A stretch of DNA of 64,000 nucleotides from Pseudomonas nicosulfuronedens (GTDB lineage: Bacteria > Pseudomonadota > Gammaproteobacteria > Pseudomonadales > Pseudomonadaceae), in the NCBI RefSeq assembly GCF_005877905.1, contig NZ_SWDV01000005.1, forward strand, positions 1-64,000, written 5' to 3'. The notes beneath the pieces were generated by a model. The model did no database searches. It saw only the letters and a list, made by a program, of their open reading frames with translations, and was not told the origin of the DNA. Of this stretch, positions 9,858 to 18,865 are shown piece by piece; within the stretch, counting starts at the first letter, position 1, and each line of letters opens with the position of its first letter. Made by a program: the position numbers and the translations under genes.

Positions 9858-12216
9858 AGAACAACCCCATCTGCCGGTCGACCAGCGCGCTGAAGTCATC
9901 GTCCACGAAGGGCAGGATGGCGTCGGCAATCGGCTGCAGCTGTCGGCTGACGTAGTGATCGTAATCGATCGGTGAACCCAGCGTTTCCAGCGGTTCCGGG
10001 CCGTTGACCGTGATGACGTAGCTGATCCAGCCACCGCGCTGGTATTGGCGCGGGCGGCCCTGGCGTTCGTTGTAGTCGTCGGCAATGCGCGCGGCGCGCA
10101 CGTGGGGCGGCACGTTTCGTTCATAGTCGCCGAGTTGGCGGCGTAGACGTTTACGGAAGATCAGCAGGTCATCCTGCTCGCCGGCCAACGTGCGGTTTAC
10201 ATAGTCGCGTACGTAATCCCGGTACGGCTGGCGCTGGAAGATGCGCAGGTACAGCTCCTGCTGGAACTGCTGGGCCAGCGGCGACCAGTCGGTGCGCACG
10301 GTTTCCAGGCCCTTGAAGACCATTTCGTCACTGCCGTCGGCGCGCCGCACCAGGCCCGCGTAGCGCTTCTTGCTGCCCTCTTCCGCCCCTCGGATGGTCG
10401 GCATCAGGAAACGCCGGAAGTGCCGCTCGAACTGGATCTCCAGCGCGCTCTCCAGCCCGTATTCCTCGCGCAGGTGTTCGACCCACCACCGGTTGACGTG
10501 GCTGACCAGCGCACGACCGATTCCGGCCGCCTCTTCCTCGTCGTGGGCGCGGCCGAGCCAGACGAAGGTGGAATCGGTGTCGCCGTAGATCACCCGGTGC
10601 CCCTGCCCTTCGATCAGCTCGCGGGTGCGCCGCATGATCTCGTGGCCGCGCATGGTGATGGACGAGGCCAGGCGCGGATCGAAGAAGCGGCAGCCGCTGG
10701 AACCCAGCACGCCGTAGAAGGCGTTCATGATGATCTTCAGGGCCTGGGACAGCGGCGCGTTGCCGTCGCGCTTGGCGGCGTCGCGACCCTGCCAGACGCG
10801 CTCGACGATGGCGGGCAGGCAGTGCTGGGTCCGCGAGAAACGGCCACCACGGAAGCCGGGAATCGACGCCTCGTCGGACGGGTCGCTCAAGCCTTCCACC
10901 AAGCCCACCGGGTCGATCAGGAAGGTGCGGATGATCGACGGGTACAGGCTCTTGTAGTCCAGCACCAGCACCGACTCATAGAGCCCCGGCCGAGAATCCA
11001 TGACGAACCCGCCCGGGCTGGCCTCCGGGGCCTTGCCGCCCAGGTTCGGGGCAACGTAGCCCAACCGGTGCATCGGCGGCAGGTACAAATGCGTGAAGGC
11101 CGCCACCGAACCACCGCTGCGATCCGCCGGCAGCCCGGTGACGCTGGCGCGTTCGAGCAGGAAGTCGAGGATGCGGGTCTTCTCGAAGATCCGAGTGACC
11201 AGCTCGCAGTCCTTGAGGTTGTACTTCGCCAGCGCCGGCTTGTCCTCGGCGAAACGGCGGTCGATCTCGGCCATGCGGTCGTAGGGGTTGTCGATGGACT
11301 TGCCCTCGCCCAGCAGCTGCTGCGAGACGCTCTCCAGGCTGAACGAGGGGAAGCTCCAGAATGCCGAGCGCAGTGCCTCGATGCCGTCGATGATCAGCCG
11401 GCCCGCTGCCGCTGCGAAGTAGTGGTTGCTGGTGGCGTGCTGCCGCCACCCCATCTCGTCGCCGCCACGGCCCAGCCGCAGCGGGATTTCGAGGCGCTTG
11501 GAGTGCTCCTGCAGCACCCGCAGGTCGAACTGCACCAGGTTCCAGCCGATAATGGCGTCGGGGTCGTGCTCGGCCAACCATTGGTTCAGGCGTTCCAGCA
11601 GCTGAGCCCGGCTGTCGCAGTACTCCAGCTCGAAATCGCGCTCCCCGTCGACGCCGTTGGCTGGGCCAAGCATGTAGACCTGGCGCTGGCCGCAGCCCTC
11701 CAGGGCGATGGAATAGAGGTCGCCACGGATGTTGGTTTCGATGTCCAGCGAGACCAGCCGCAGCTTCGGCCGGTAATCCGGATCGGGGCGCAGTTGCGCC
11801 GTGAGGGTGCTGCCGCCCTGGGTCTGTTCGCCGCTGAAGACCACGGGGGCGGTGATGAAGCGCTCCATCAGGTAGCGCTCCGGTGGGCGGATATCGGCTT
11901 CGAAGACTTCCACGCCGGCCTCGCGCAGGCGCTTTTCCAGGTTCATCAACTGCCGATGCTGCTGGCAGTAGAGCCCCAGCACCGAGCGCTGCTGGAAGTC
12001 GCGCAGGCCCAGCGCGCGTAGTTCGGCGCCACGCTCGCCGGCCAGCAGCTTTTCGGCGCGGACACGCTGCTCGGCCGGCACGAAGGCCACCGAGGTCTGC
12101 GGTGGCAGCAGCACATGCCGGGGCCCCTCATCGGTGGCCAGCCAGAAGCCCACCTCGGTGCCTTCGGGCGTATCCCGCCAATGTCGAGTCAGGACGAAAC
12201 CCTGCCTTGCCTCCAC
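9856..12216 (-). CDS. polB: DNA polymerase II (family B)
   Basis: This 786 aa family B polymerase has the 3'–5' exonuclease motif SLDIETN in the N-terminal half and the polymerase motifs DYKSLYPSII (motif A), KIIMNAFYGVLGS (motif B) and YGDTDSTF (motif C). These acidic residues bind the catalytic metals. The length matches E. coli Pol II (783 aa). It begins with GTG and ends inside the shared terminator. Pol II acts in replication restart and translesion synthesis and is usually under LexA control, but I did not find a clear SOS box in the 150 bp before it. Confidence 0.95.
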   Translation of the reverse strand: MEARQGFVLTRHWRDTPEGTEVGFWLATDEGPRHVLLPPQTSVAFVPAEQRVRAEKLLAGERGAELRALGLRDFQQRSVLGLYCQQHRQLMNLEKRLREAGVEVFEADIRPPERYLMERFITAPVVFSGEQTQGGSTLTAQLRPDPDYRPKLRLVSLDIETNIRGDLYSIALEGCGQRQVYMLGPANGVDGERDFELEYCDSRAQLLERLNQWLAEHDPDAIIGWNLVQFDLRVLQEHSKRLEIPLRLGRGGDEMGWRQHATSNHYFAAAAGRLIIDGIEALRSAFWSFPSFSLESVSQQLLGEGKSIDNPYDRMAEIDRRFAEDKPALAKYNLKDCELVTRIFEKTRILDFLLERASVTGLPADRSGGSVAAFTHLYLPPMHRLGYVAPNLGGKAPEASPGGFVMDSRPGLYESVLVLDYKSLYPSIIRTFLIDPVGLVEGLSDPSDEASIPGFRGGRFSRTQHCLPAIVERVWQGRDAAKRDGNAPLSQALKIIMNAFYGVLGSSGCRFFDPRLASSITMRGHEIMRRTRELIEGQGHRVIYGDTDSTFVWLGRAHDEEEAAGIGRALVSHVNRWWVEHLREEYGLESALEIQFERHFRRFLMPTIRGAEEGSKKRYAGLVRRADGSDEMVFKGLETVRTDWSPLAQQFQQELYLRIFQRQPYRDYVRDYVNRTLAGEQDDLLIFRKRLRRQLGDYERNVPPHVRAARIADDYNERQGRPRQYQRGGWISYVITVNGPEPLETLGSPIDYDHYVSRQLQPIADAILPFVDDDFSALVDRQMGLF

Positions 12217-12367
12217 GCTCTAACCACCCGTCTGTTGATTCATGCCGACATTCTACCGGGCCACCCGCGTATTCGTTGCAAGGCATGTAAATCCGACCGA
12301 TGCGTTTGACGCACGCCCCGCGTCTGCCCAAGCTAGCGGGCTTTCGTTTGCCTGCCAGGACTCGCCC

Positions 12368-13519
12368 GTGACCGATTCGTCCCGCCACTGGACCCGCCCT
12401 CTCCTTACCACCCTCTGCTTCGCCACCCTGCTCTCGGGCTGCGGCCTGTTCGGCAAGAAGCCCGAAGAGGCCCAGGCGCCCACCTATTCCAAGGCCGACT
12501 GGTCGGACCTTCCGCAGACCGCCGATACCGATGTGCTGCAAGGCTTCAGCGCCTGGCGCTCGGCCTGCGCGGTGCGCCTGAAGAAGGATGACAACTGGGC
12601 CGCCACCTGCGCCGACGCGGCGAGCGTGCCGGCTGCCGCCCCGGCCATCCGCCAGTTCATGCAGGCCCACCTGCAGCCCTACCAGCTGCGCTCCGCCGAG
12701 GGCAGCAGGAACGGCCTGATCACCGGCTACTACGAGCCCGTCTACCGGGGCAGCCAGCAGCGCGACGCCCAGCACACAGTACCGGTCTACGGCGTGCCGA
12801 AGGACCTGGTCACCGTGGCGCTGGACAGCGTCTACCCCGAACTCAAGGGCAAGCGCCTGCGCGGCAAGCTCGAGGGCAATACCCTGGTGCCCTACGCCGA
12901 TGCCGCCGGCATCCGCCGCGATGGGGTCAATGCGCCCGTGCTGGCCTGGCTGCCCGACCCGATGGACCTGCAGTTCCTGCAGATCCAGGGTTCCGGCCGC
13001 GTGGAGCTCGCCTCCGGCCGCCAACTGCGCCTGGGCTACGCCGACCAGAACGGTCGCCCGTACAAGCCGGTGGGCCGTTGGCTGGTGGAACAGGGCGAGC
13101 TGAGCAAGGAAGAAGTCAGCATGGCGCGCATCCGCGATTGGGCCCGCGCCCATCCGCAACGCGTCGATGAACTGCTGGCAAGCAACCCCAGCTACGTGTT
13201 CTTCAGCCAGCGTCCGGACAGCAACGAAGGCCCGCGCGGCTCGCTGAACGTGCCATTGACGCCAGGCTACAGCGTAGCCATCGACCGCAAGGTGATCCCG
13301 CTGGGCAGCCTGATGTGGCTCTCCACCACCCGCCCGGACGGCGCGCCGGTGGTGCGCCCGGTGGCCGCCCAGGACACCGGCGGCGCCATTGTCGGCGAGG
13401 TGCGCGCGGACCTGTTCTGGGGCACTGGCGATGCGGCCGGCGAGCTGGCCGGGCACATGAAGCAGGACGGCCAGCTGTGGCTGCTCTGGCCGAAGGACAA
13501 GGCGCTGCCCGGCGCCTGA
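12368..13519 (+). CDS. mltA: Membrane-bound lytic murein transglycosylase A
   Basis: The chosen GTG at 12368 gives a lipoprotein signal peptide with the lipobox LLSGC about 24 residues in; earlier starts would bury it. The 383 aa product is an outer membrane lipoprotein cleaving peptidoglycan glycan strands. The MltA core is visible as GLITGYYEPVYRGS and FLQIQGSGRVEL, and the C-terminal 3D domain as AQDTGGAIVGEVRADLFWG with conserved Asp residues. It is transcribed divergently from polB. Confidence 0.93.
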   Translation: MTDSSRHWTRPLLTTLCFATLLSGCGLFGKKPEEAQAPTYSKADWSDLPQTADTDVLQGFSAWRSACAVRLKKDDNWAATCADAASVPAAAPAIRQFMQAHLQPYQLRSAEGSRNGLITGYYEPVYRGSQQRDAQHTVPVYGVPKDLVTVALDSVYPELKGKRLRGKLEGNTLVPYADAAGIRRDGVNAPVLAWLPDPMDLQFLQIQGSGRVELASGRQLRLGYADQNGRPYKPVGRWLVEQGELSKEEVSMARIRDWARAHPQRVDELLASNPSYVFFSQRPDSNEGPRGSLNVPLTPGYSVAIDRKVIPLGSLMWLSTTRPDGAPVVRPVAAQDTGGAIVGEVRADLFWGTGDAAGELAGHMKQDGQLWLLWPKDKALPGA

Positions 13520-13654
13520 TCTTGGCGTAGGAAAGTAGAGGTAATTCCTACTCGTCCTACAGAGCTCCCTGAATCACCGGCCGCACCGCCCACCGGAAAA
13601 TGGTCGGCGAACCCAGGCACTCCCCTGGCTTCGCCGACCCTCCATCCGAACGCG

Positions 13655-13903
13655 GTGACCGCCATGAAGAAGAACCAGCCCCCCCTCCGCTCGCAGCACC
13701 AGCACCGTGGCTGGCCGCTGGACTATGACGTGCTCTGCTGGATCGGCGCCATCGCTCTGATCCTGCTGTTCTTCGGCGTCGATCACTTCTTCGTATCGAA
13801 GCTGCCCGGCACCGGCGTCATCGAACTGCAGCGCAGCGTCCCCCAGCGAGTCGACCTGCCCGCTGCCCAGGCGCTCGCATCAGTCAACCACGGCCAACGC
13901 TGA
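13655..13903 (+). CDS. Small single-pass membrane protein, hypothetical (82 aa)
   Basis: The frame opens at a GTG (13655) with an in-frame ATG three codons later (13664), so the protein is 82 or 79 aa. A hydrophilic, His/Gln-rich N-terminus precedes one transmembrane segment (CWIGAIALILLFFGV, about residues 29–43) and a polar C-terminal region. It ends 6 bp before the convergent AraC-type gene. Nothing identifies a function. The coding look (membrane helix, high third-position GC) supports a real gene. Confidence 0.5.
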   Translation: MTAMKKNQPPLRSQHQHRGWPLDYDVLCWIGAIALILLFFGVDHFFVSKLPGTGVIELQRSVPQRVDLPAAQALASVNHGQR

Positions 13904-13908
13904 CGGGT

Positions 13909-14865
13909 TCAGTTGCCCTGACGGAACTGTCCCGGCGTCATCCCGCTCCAGCGACGGAAAGCCTTGGCGAAGGCGCTCTCGTCGGAGAAGCCCAAGCGTT
14001 CGGCCACCTCGCCCAGCCGCGACGATTCACGCAGCAGCTGCTCGGCCATGCCGTGCAACACCTGCTCGCGCAGCAACTTGAAGCTGGTGCCCTCATCGGC
14101 CAGCTTGCGGTTGAGATGGCGCCCGCTGAGCTCGAGCTGCTCGGCCACCTTCTCCTTGCCCCAGCGCGGGTTCTGTCGCAATAACTGCTGCACGCGCGCG
14201 GCCAGACTCTGCGCCCCAAGTCGTTCGAGCTGCGCATCGGCCAGCGCGCGCAGATGCTCACGCATCAGGGCATTGGCCTGGATCAGCGGCACATCGAGAT
14301 CGGCCACGGCAAAGCTCAGGGCGTTCTCGCCGCTGTCGAAGGTCACCGGGCACTCCAACACCTCGACGTAACGCGCGGCTTCACCTCGCGCCGAGTGACT
14401 CAGGGCCAGTTGCTGCGGCCTGACCCGGTCGCCGGTGATCCAGCGGGTCAGGTGCACCAGGCTGGCCAGCGCGGCCTCCACCCGCTCCTCGCGGCGCACG
14501 GTATAGCTGGGGCGGTAGACCAGGCGCACCTGCGTCGTGTCCTGCTCGCGCTGGAACGCGCTGCCCTCGGCGATGATCGGGTAATACTCGAGCAAGGCGT
14601 CCAGCGCCTCGCCATAGCGGTCGCAGCTCATCAACAGCGCGCCGACCATGTCCAGATGGCCGACCTGAAGGGCACTGCCCAGGCGCAGGCCCAGCAAAGT
14701 GTCGCCCGACGCGGCACAGATGGCTTCCCAGAAGGCATCCTGGCGTTGCAGCGGAATGCGCGGTTCGAGGCTGGCCGCCTGCAGATCGGCAGGCACCGAC
14801 AACCCCAGGCGCTGGGCGGCCTGCAGGATACCCTGGGCGTAATGGACGGTAATGGTGTGCGGCAT
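13909..14865 (-). CDS. AraC-family transcriptional regulator
   Basis: This 318 aa regulator has an N-terminal effector-binding region of the type found in OruR/ArgR-like AraC proteins (SALQVGHLDMVGALLMSC). The C-terminal double helix–turn–helix shows as VAEQLELSGRHLNRKLADEG and LGEVAERLGFSDESAFAKAFRRW. It is divergent from the three-gene transporter and deacylase operon starting at 15056 and probably controls it. A perfect 16-bp palindrome lies in the region between them. The inducer is unknown; a product of the amidohydrolase is a reasonable guess. Confidence 0.87.
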   Translation of the reverse strand: MPHTITVHYAQGILQAAQRLGLSVPADLQAASLEPRIPLQRQDAFWEAICAASGDTLLGLRLGSALQVGHLDMVGALLMSCDRYGEALDALLEYYPIIAEGSAFQREQDTTQVRLVYRPSYTVRREERVEAALASLVHLTRWITGDRVRPQQLALSHSARGEAARYVEVLECPVTFDSGENALSFAVADLDVPLIQANALMREHLRALADAQLERLGAQSLAARVQQLLRQNPRWGKEKVAEQLELSGRHLNRKLADEGTSFKLLREQVLHGMAEQLLRESSRLGEVAERLGFSDESAFAKAFRRWSGMTPGQFRQGN

Positions 14866-14901
14866 GGTCCCGAATTAACCGGTGAAGGTCCCGATTGAGC
14901 C

Positions 14902-14917
14902 GTTACCCGGCGGTAAC
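14902..14917. promoter_or_regulatory. 16-bp palindrome, candidate operator
   Basis: GTTACC-CGGC-GGTAAC is a perfect palindrome 37 bp before the AraC-family gene and 139 bp before the transporter operon. Its location suggests a regulator site. AraC proteins usually bind direct repeats, so the binding protein could be something else. Confidence 0.35.
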
Positions 14918-15055
14918 GCTGCCCTATGCTTGCCAATTACAACGATAAATACAAACAAGAGTCGCCTTGCATGCTGATTAAAATCGGAGCCGCGCCCGTG
15001 CCGCCGGCTACTGCCCGTTCGCCTCTCCCCGCCCTCCTGCTGCGGGAGAACGGCG

Positions 15056-15967
15056 ATGCCTGAAGTCCATCTCGAATTCTCCGGCGGTTCGATGATCGCC
15101 CTGAACGCCATCATTGCCCTGATGATGTTCGGCGTATCGCTGGAACTGCGCCGCGACGACTTCGCCCGCATCCTGCGCCAGCCCAAGGCGCCGGTGATCG
15201 GCATGCTGGTGCAGTTCCTGCTGCTGCCCGCCGCCACCTGCCTGCTGACCATTGCCCTGCCCATCGACCCGGAACTGGCGCTGGGGATGATCCTGGTCGC
15301 CACCTGCCCCAGCGGCACCTTCTCCAACATCATGACCTGGATGGCCCGCGGCAACGTCGCAGTGTCGGCCAGCGTCACCGCCGTATCCGGGCTGAGTGCG
15401 GGCATCTTCACGCCGCTGAACTTCGCTCTCTACGCAGGGCTGAACCCGGCGACCCGCGACCGCCTCACGCAGATCCACATCGACCCGCTGGAGCTGGTGG
15501 GCATGGTGGTACTGGTGCTGATCCTGCCGATGCTGCTGGGCATGACCCTGGGCAAGCACAGGCCACAACTGGCGCGGCGCCTGGAGAAGCCCATGCGACA
15601 ACTGTCGCTGCTGGTGATGCTCGGTTTCGTCGGCATGGCGTTCGCCAAGAACTTCCAGCAGTTCATGGCCTACTTCCACCTGTTCTTCTGGCTGGTCCTG
15701 CTGCTCAACGGCACCGCACTGCTGCTGGGCTACACCTGCGCGCGACTGTGGAAGCTGCCGGACGCCGACGTACGCGCAGTGACCCTGGAAAGCGGCATTC
15801 ACAACTCGGCGCTGGGCATGGCGCTGATCCTCACCTTCTTCCCGCAGGCCGGCGGCATGCTGCTGATCGCGGCGTTCTGGGGCTGCTGGCAACTGTTCTC
15901 CGGGCTGGTCCTGGCGCAGCTCTGGGCGCGCCGCGAACCTCGCGTAGCCGTTGTGGCCGCCCCATGA
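15056..15967 (+). CDS. Bile acid:sodium symporter (BASS) family transporter
   Basis: This 303 aa inner membrane protein has about nine hydrophobic segments and is close to the usual BASS length. Typical sequence includes LGMILVATCPSGTFSNIMTWMARGN, where the family's crossed discontinuous helix and sodium site lie, and ESGIHNSALGMAL in the second repeat. Substrates in this family are organic anions such as bile acids, pantoate or keto acids. It overlaps the next gene by 4 bp (ATGA) and begins an operon that ends with an amidohydrolase, so it may carry an acylated amino acid or a breakdown product. Confidence 0.85.
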   Translation: MPEVHLEFSGGSMIALNAIIALMMFGVSLELRRDDFARILRQPKAPVIGMLVQFLLLPAATCLLTIALPIDPELALGMILVATCPSGTFSNIMTWMARGNVAVSASVTAVSGLSAGIFTPLNFALYAGLNPATRDRLTQIHIDPLELVGMVVLVLILPMLLGMTLGKHRPQLARRLEKPMRQLSLLVMLGFVGMAFAKNFQQFMAYFHLFFWLVLLLNGTALLLGYTCARLWKLPDADVRAVTLESGIHNSALGMALILTFFPQAGGMLLIAAFWGCWQLFSGLVLAQLWARREPRVAVVAAP

Positions 15968-16707
15968 ACGCACCCGCCATCGCCCTGGGTGGCTTCATCC
16001 TGCTGGCCTACACCCTGGAAGCCATCACCGGCTTCGGCAGCGTGGTAATTGCCCTGTCCCTCGGCGCGCTGTTGATGCCCATCGAGACGCTGCTGCCGAT
16101 CCTCGTGCCGCTGAACATCGGCATGACCGGTTACCTGTGCTGGCGGCACCACCGGCTGATCGACACGCGCTTGCTGCTACGCACCGTACTGCCAGGCATG
16201 CTGCTGGGCATGCTGGTCGGCTATCTGCTGCTGCCGCACCTGGACCCGCAGCCGCTCAAGCGCGGGCTGGGCGTGTTGATCCTGTGGTTCGCCGGCCGCG
16301 AACTGTGGCGCCTGCGCGCCAGCGCCCCGGAGCGCGGCAGAACACCGAACTGGGTGGTGCGGCTGGCCACCGGCGCCGCCGGAGTCTGCCATGGCCTGTT
16401 CGCTTCCGGCGGGCCGCTGCTGGTCTACGCACTCTCCACTCGCCCGCTGGACAAGACCCGCCTGCGCGCCACCCTGGTCTGCGTCTGGTTCACCCTCAAC
16501 GGCCTGCTGACCGTCGCCTTCCTGCTTGACGGCCGCCTGCACCCGGCGCTGCCCCAGGTGCTGGCCTACGCACCCCTGCTGCTGCTCGGCGTGTGGCTGG
16601 GCGAACGCCTGCACCAGCGTTTCGAAGAACGCCATTTCCGCCTCGCCATCCACTGCCTGCTGCTGGTCAGCGGCGTCCTGCTGCTGTCGCCCTGGAGCCT
16701 CCTGTGA
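15964..16707 (+). CDS. TSUP (TauE/SafE) family membrane transporter
   Basis: The ATG at 15964 overlaps the stop of the BASS gene. The 247 aa protein has about eight hydrophobic helices in two repeated halves. The N-terminal EAITGFGSVVIALSLG and the second-half GVCHGLFASGGPLLVYAL carry the GFG and GLFASGGP motifs of TauE/SafE proteins, which export or import sulfonates, sulfite or other small anions. Its GTGA overlap with the amidohydrolase indicates translational coupling, so the three proteins likely serve one pathway. Confidence 0.85.
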   Translation: MNAPAIALGGFILLAYTLEAITGFGSVVIALSLGALLMPIETLLPILVPLNIGMTGYLCWRHHRLIDTRLLLRTVLPGMLLGMLVGYLLLPHLDPQPLKRGLGVLILWFAGRELWRLRASAPERGRTPNWVVRLATGAAGVCHGLFASGGPLLVYALSTRPLDKTRLRATLVCVWFTLNGLLTVAFLLDGRLHPALPQVLAYAPLLLLGVWLGERLHQRFEERHFRLAIHCLLLVSGVLLLSPWSLL

Positions 16708-18497
16708 GCTACGACATCATCATCAAGAACGGCCTGTACTTCGACGGCAGCGATGCCCCCGGCAGCCTGCGCCACGTCGGCATCAAGGACGGTCGCATCG
16801 ACACCCTGAGCGTCAGCCCGCTGGACGAAAGCGGTTGCCCGGAAGTCATCGACGCCAGCGGCCGGTGGGTCACCCCCGGCTTCCTGGAAATCCACTCGCA
16901 CTACGACGCAGAAGCCATCGCCGCGCCGGCGCTGAAAGAGTCGGTGCGCCATGGCGTGACTACCGTGTCGGTCGGTTCCTGCTCCATCAGCATGGTGCTG
17001 GGCGAGGCCGAGGACTGCTCCGATCTGTTCACCCGTGTCGAAGCCGTGCCGCGCGAGCAGGTGCTGCCCATCCTGCGCGACAAACGCACCTGGAAGGATG
17101 CCAAGGGCTACCGTGCCTTCTACGACCAGCAGCCGCTGGGGCCGAACCTCTGCTCGTTCCTCGGCCACTCCGAGCTGCGCGTGACGGTGATGGGGCTGGA
17201 GCGCGCCATCAGCGGCGCCAAACCCACCGAAGCCGAACTGCAGCGCATGGAAGAACTGCTGGAGCAAGCGCTGGACGCCGGCTGCTTCGGCCTCTCGGTG
17301 ATGACCACGCGCCTGGACAAGATGGACGGCGACCGCGCCTGGTCCAGCCCGCTGCCCTCCACCTTCGCCAGCTGGAAGGAGTTCTCCCGCCTGTTCGCCG
17401 TGCTGCGTCGACGCAACGCGCTGATGCAGGGCGCGCCCAACGCCGTCACCAAGATCAACGTGTTCGCTTTCCTCTACCAGGCCCACGGCTGGTTCCGCCG
17501 CCCGCTCAAGTGCTCGATGCTCACCGCACTGGACTTGAAATCCCAGCCCTTCATGCACCGCATCACCCGTGCCTCCGGCTGGGTCGCCAACCGCCTGCTG
17601 CGCGGTCGCTACCGCTGGCAGACCCTGCCCGCGCCCTTCGTGGTGCGCATCGAAGGGTTGAACATGAATGGCTTCGAGGAGTTCGGCGCCGGCGAAGTGC
17701 TGCGCGACATCAAGGACCCGGATGAGCTTTACACGCGCATCCAGGACCCGGCCTTCCGCGAACGCTTCAAGAAGGACATCAAGGCCACCCTCAGCCTCGG
17801 CCTCTGGCACCGCAACCTGTCCGATTGCTGGGTGCGCGAATGCCCGGACACCTCCCTGGTCGGGCGCAACTTCGAGGACATCGGCCGCGAGCGCGGGCTG
17901 GACCCGGTAGACGCCTTCTTCGAGCTGGCCGGCCAGTACCGCAACGAACTCAAGTGGACGACCTGCTACGGCAACCACCGCCCCGAAATCATGGGCAAGC
18001 TGCTGGCCAGCCCCTGGACGCAGCCGGGCTTCGCCGACTCCGGCGCGCACCTGGCTTCCCATGCGCAGTACAACTTCCCGCTGCGCATGCTCAAGTACGT
18101 GCGCGATGCCGAACTGGCCGGGCAGAGCTTCATGGACACAGGCCGCGCCATACACCGCCTGACCGGCGAGCTGGCGGACTTCGCCGGGATCGACGCCGGC
18201 TATATCCGCGTCGGCGACCGCGCCGATCTGGTAGTGGTCAACCCGGCGGGTCTGACCGACGAGCTGGACGACGTCTGCGAAGCCCCGATGGAAGTGATCG
18301 GCCTGACGCGCCTGGTGAAGCGCAACGACGATGCTGTGGACGCCACTCTGATCAATGGCCGCGTTGCCTATCGCCGCGAAAGCGGCTTCCCCGAGGCGCT
18401 GGGCAAAGAGCGCGTATTCGGCACCTTCCTGCCGGGGCGCGATGTATTGAGCCGGCCACAGGAAGTGCCGTCGGGCAGCCCGGTTTACGGTCGGTAA
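16704..18497 (+). CDS. N-acyl-D-amino-acid deacylase-like amidohydrolase
   Basis: The GTG at 16704 overlaps the TSUP stop codon and gives 597 aa beginning with the normal amidohydrolase beta strand (SYDIIIKNGLYFDG). The metal-binding motif HSHYDAE follows GFLEI. Later come the FLGHSELR region and GFADSGAHLASHA, where the catalytic Asp of D-aminoacylases is expected. The C-terminal small beta domain ends with GDRADLVVVNPAG. The family releases D-amino acids from N-acyl forms, or acts on related hydantoin-like compounds. At about 600 aa it is longer than classical D-aminoacylases (about 480), matching a Pseudomonas subgroup whose substrate I do not know. Confidence 0.83.
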   Translation: MSYDIIIKNGLYFDGSDAPGSLRHVGIKDGRIDTLSVSPLDESGCPEVIDASGRWVTPGFLEIHSHYDAEAIAAPALKESVRHGVTTVSVGSCSISMVLGEAEDCSDLFTRVEAVPREQVLPILRDKRTWKDAKGYRAFYDQQPLGPNLCSFLGHSELRVTVMGLERAISGAKPTEAELQRMEELLEQALDAGCFGLSVMTTRLDKMDGDRAWSSPLPSTFASWKEFSRLFAVLRRRNALMQGAPNAVTKINVFAFLYQAHGWFRRPLKCSMLTALDLKSQPFMHRITRASGWVANRLLRGRYRWQTLPAPFVVRIEGLNMNGFEEFGAGEVLRDIKDPDELYTRIQDPAFRERFKKDIKATLSLGLWHRNLSDCWVRECPDTSLVGRNFEDIGRERGLDPVDAFFELAGQYRNELKWTTCYGNHRPEIMGKLLASPWTQPGFADSGAHLASHAQYNFPLRMLKYVRDAELAGQSFMDTGRAIHRLTGELADFAGIDAGYIRVGDRADLVVVNPAGLTDELDDVCEAPMEVIGLTRLVKRNDDAVDATLINGRVAYRRESGFPEALGKERVFGTFLPGRDVLSRPQEVPSGSPVYGR

Positions 18498-18525
18498 GAT
18501 CGGTGTTACCGGCGGTTCGCAAGTC

Positions 18526-18606
18526 GTAGGATGGGTGGAGCGCAGCGATACCCATCGATCCCGCACGCGGTCAGCGTGGGTATCGCTGCGCTCCACACCA
18601 TCCTAC
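18526..18606. repeat. Palindromic intergenic repeat (GTAGGATGGGTGGAGC family), copy 1
   Basis: An 81-bp inverted repeat has arms of about 30 bp that begin GTAGGATGGGTGGAGCGCAG and end with the reverse complement, around a short variable loop. The same element recurs at 50145–50227 with a different loop. Such elements are common between genes in Pseudomonas and can act as transcript 3' ends. This one follows the deacylase gene by 28 bp. Confidence 0.85.
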
Positions 18607-18784
18607 CCAGCACGTTCTGCAGACACTGCGGGCGTAGCTCGACCGCGCGGCGGGCCGAGATTGACGGTCTGACGCGCACTCACTAGAGTGCGCGTTTTCC
18701 TACGTCCTACGCTGTATCCGCACCATGACCCCGTTCTGCCGCTTCGCCGACTCATCGCTCGCCCTCCTCCGGGAGCCTCCGCGT

Positions 18785-18865
18785 GTGCGCAAGGTCGATG
18801 CCGTGCTGAACCTGCGTCGCAGCGTTCTCTTCGCCTTCACCTTCTCTCCTCCCACCGGCTGCTGA
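18785..18865 (+). CDS. Possible leader peptide (26 aa) before the MFS gene
   Basis: A short frame opens at GTG with GGGAG nine bases upstream and encodes RKVDAVLNLRRSVLF followed by AFTFSPPTGC. Its last codons and stop lie inside a perfect hairpin (CCGGCT-GCTG-AGCCGG, 18855–18870), an arrangement typical of translation-controlled attenuators. The PP pair next to the end could stall ribosomes. The MFS gene follows 124 bp downstream. The whole 18498–18989 gap holds otherwise only the palindromic repeat. The call is tentative because no homologue search is possible here. Confidence 0.3.
   Translation: MRKVDAVLNLRRSVLFAFTFSPPTGC

Noticed and set aside
16566..18596. Minus-strand open frame of 676 codons opposite the D-aminoacylase gene
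   Set aside because: It covers a conserved amidohydrolase on the other strand and extends into the palindromic repeat. No domain is visible.
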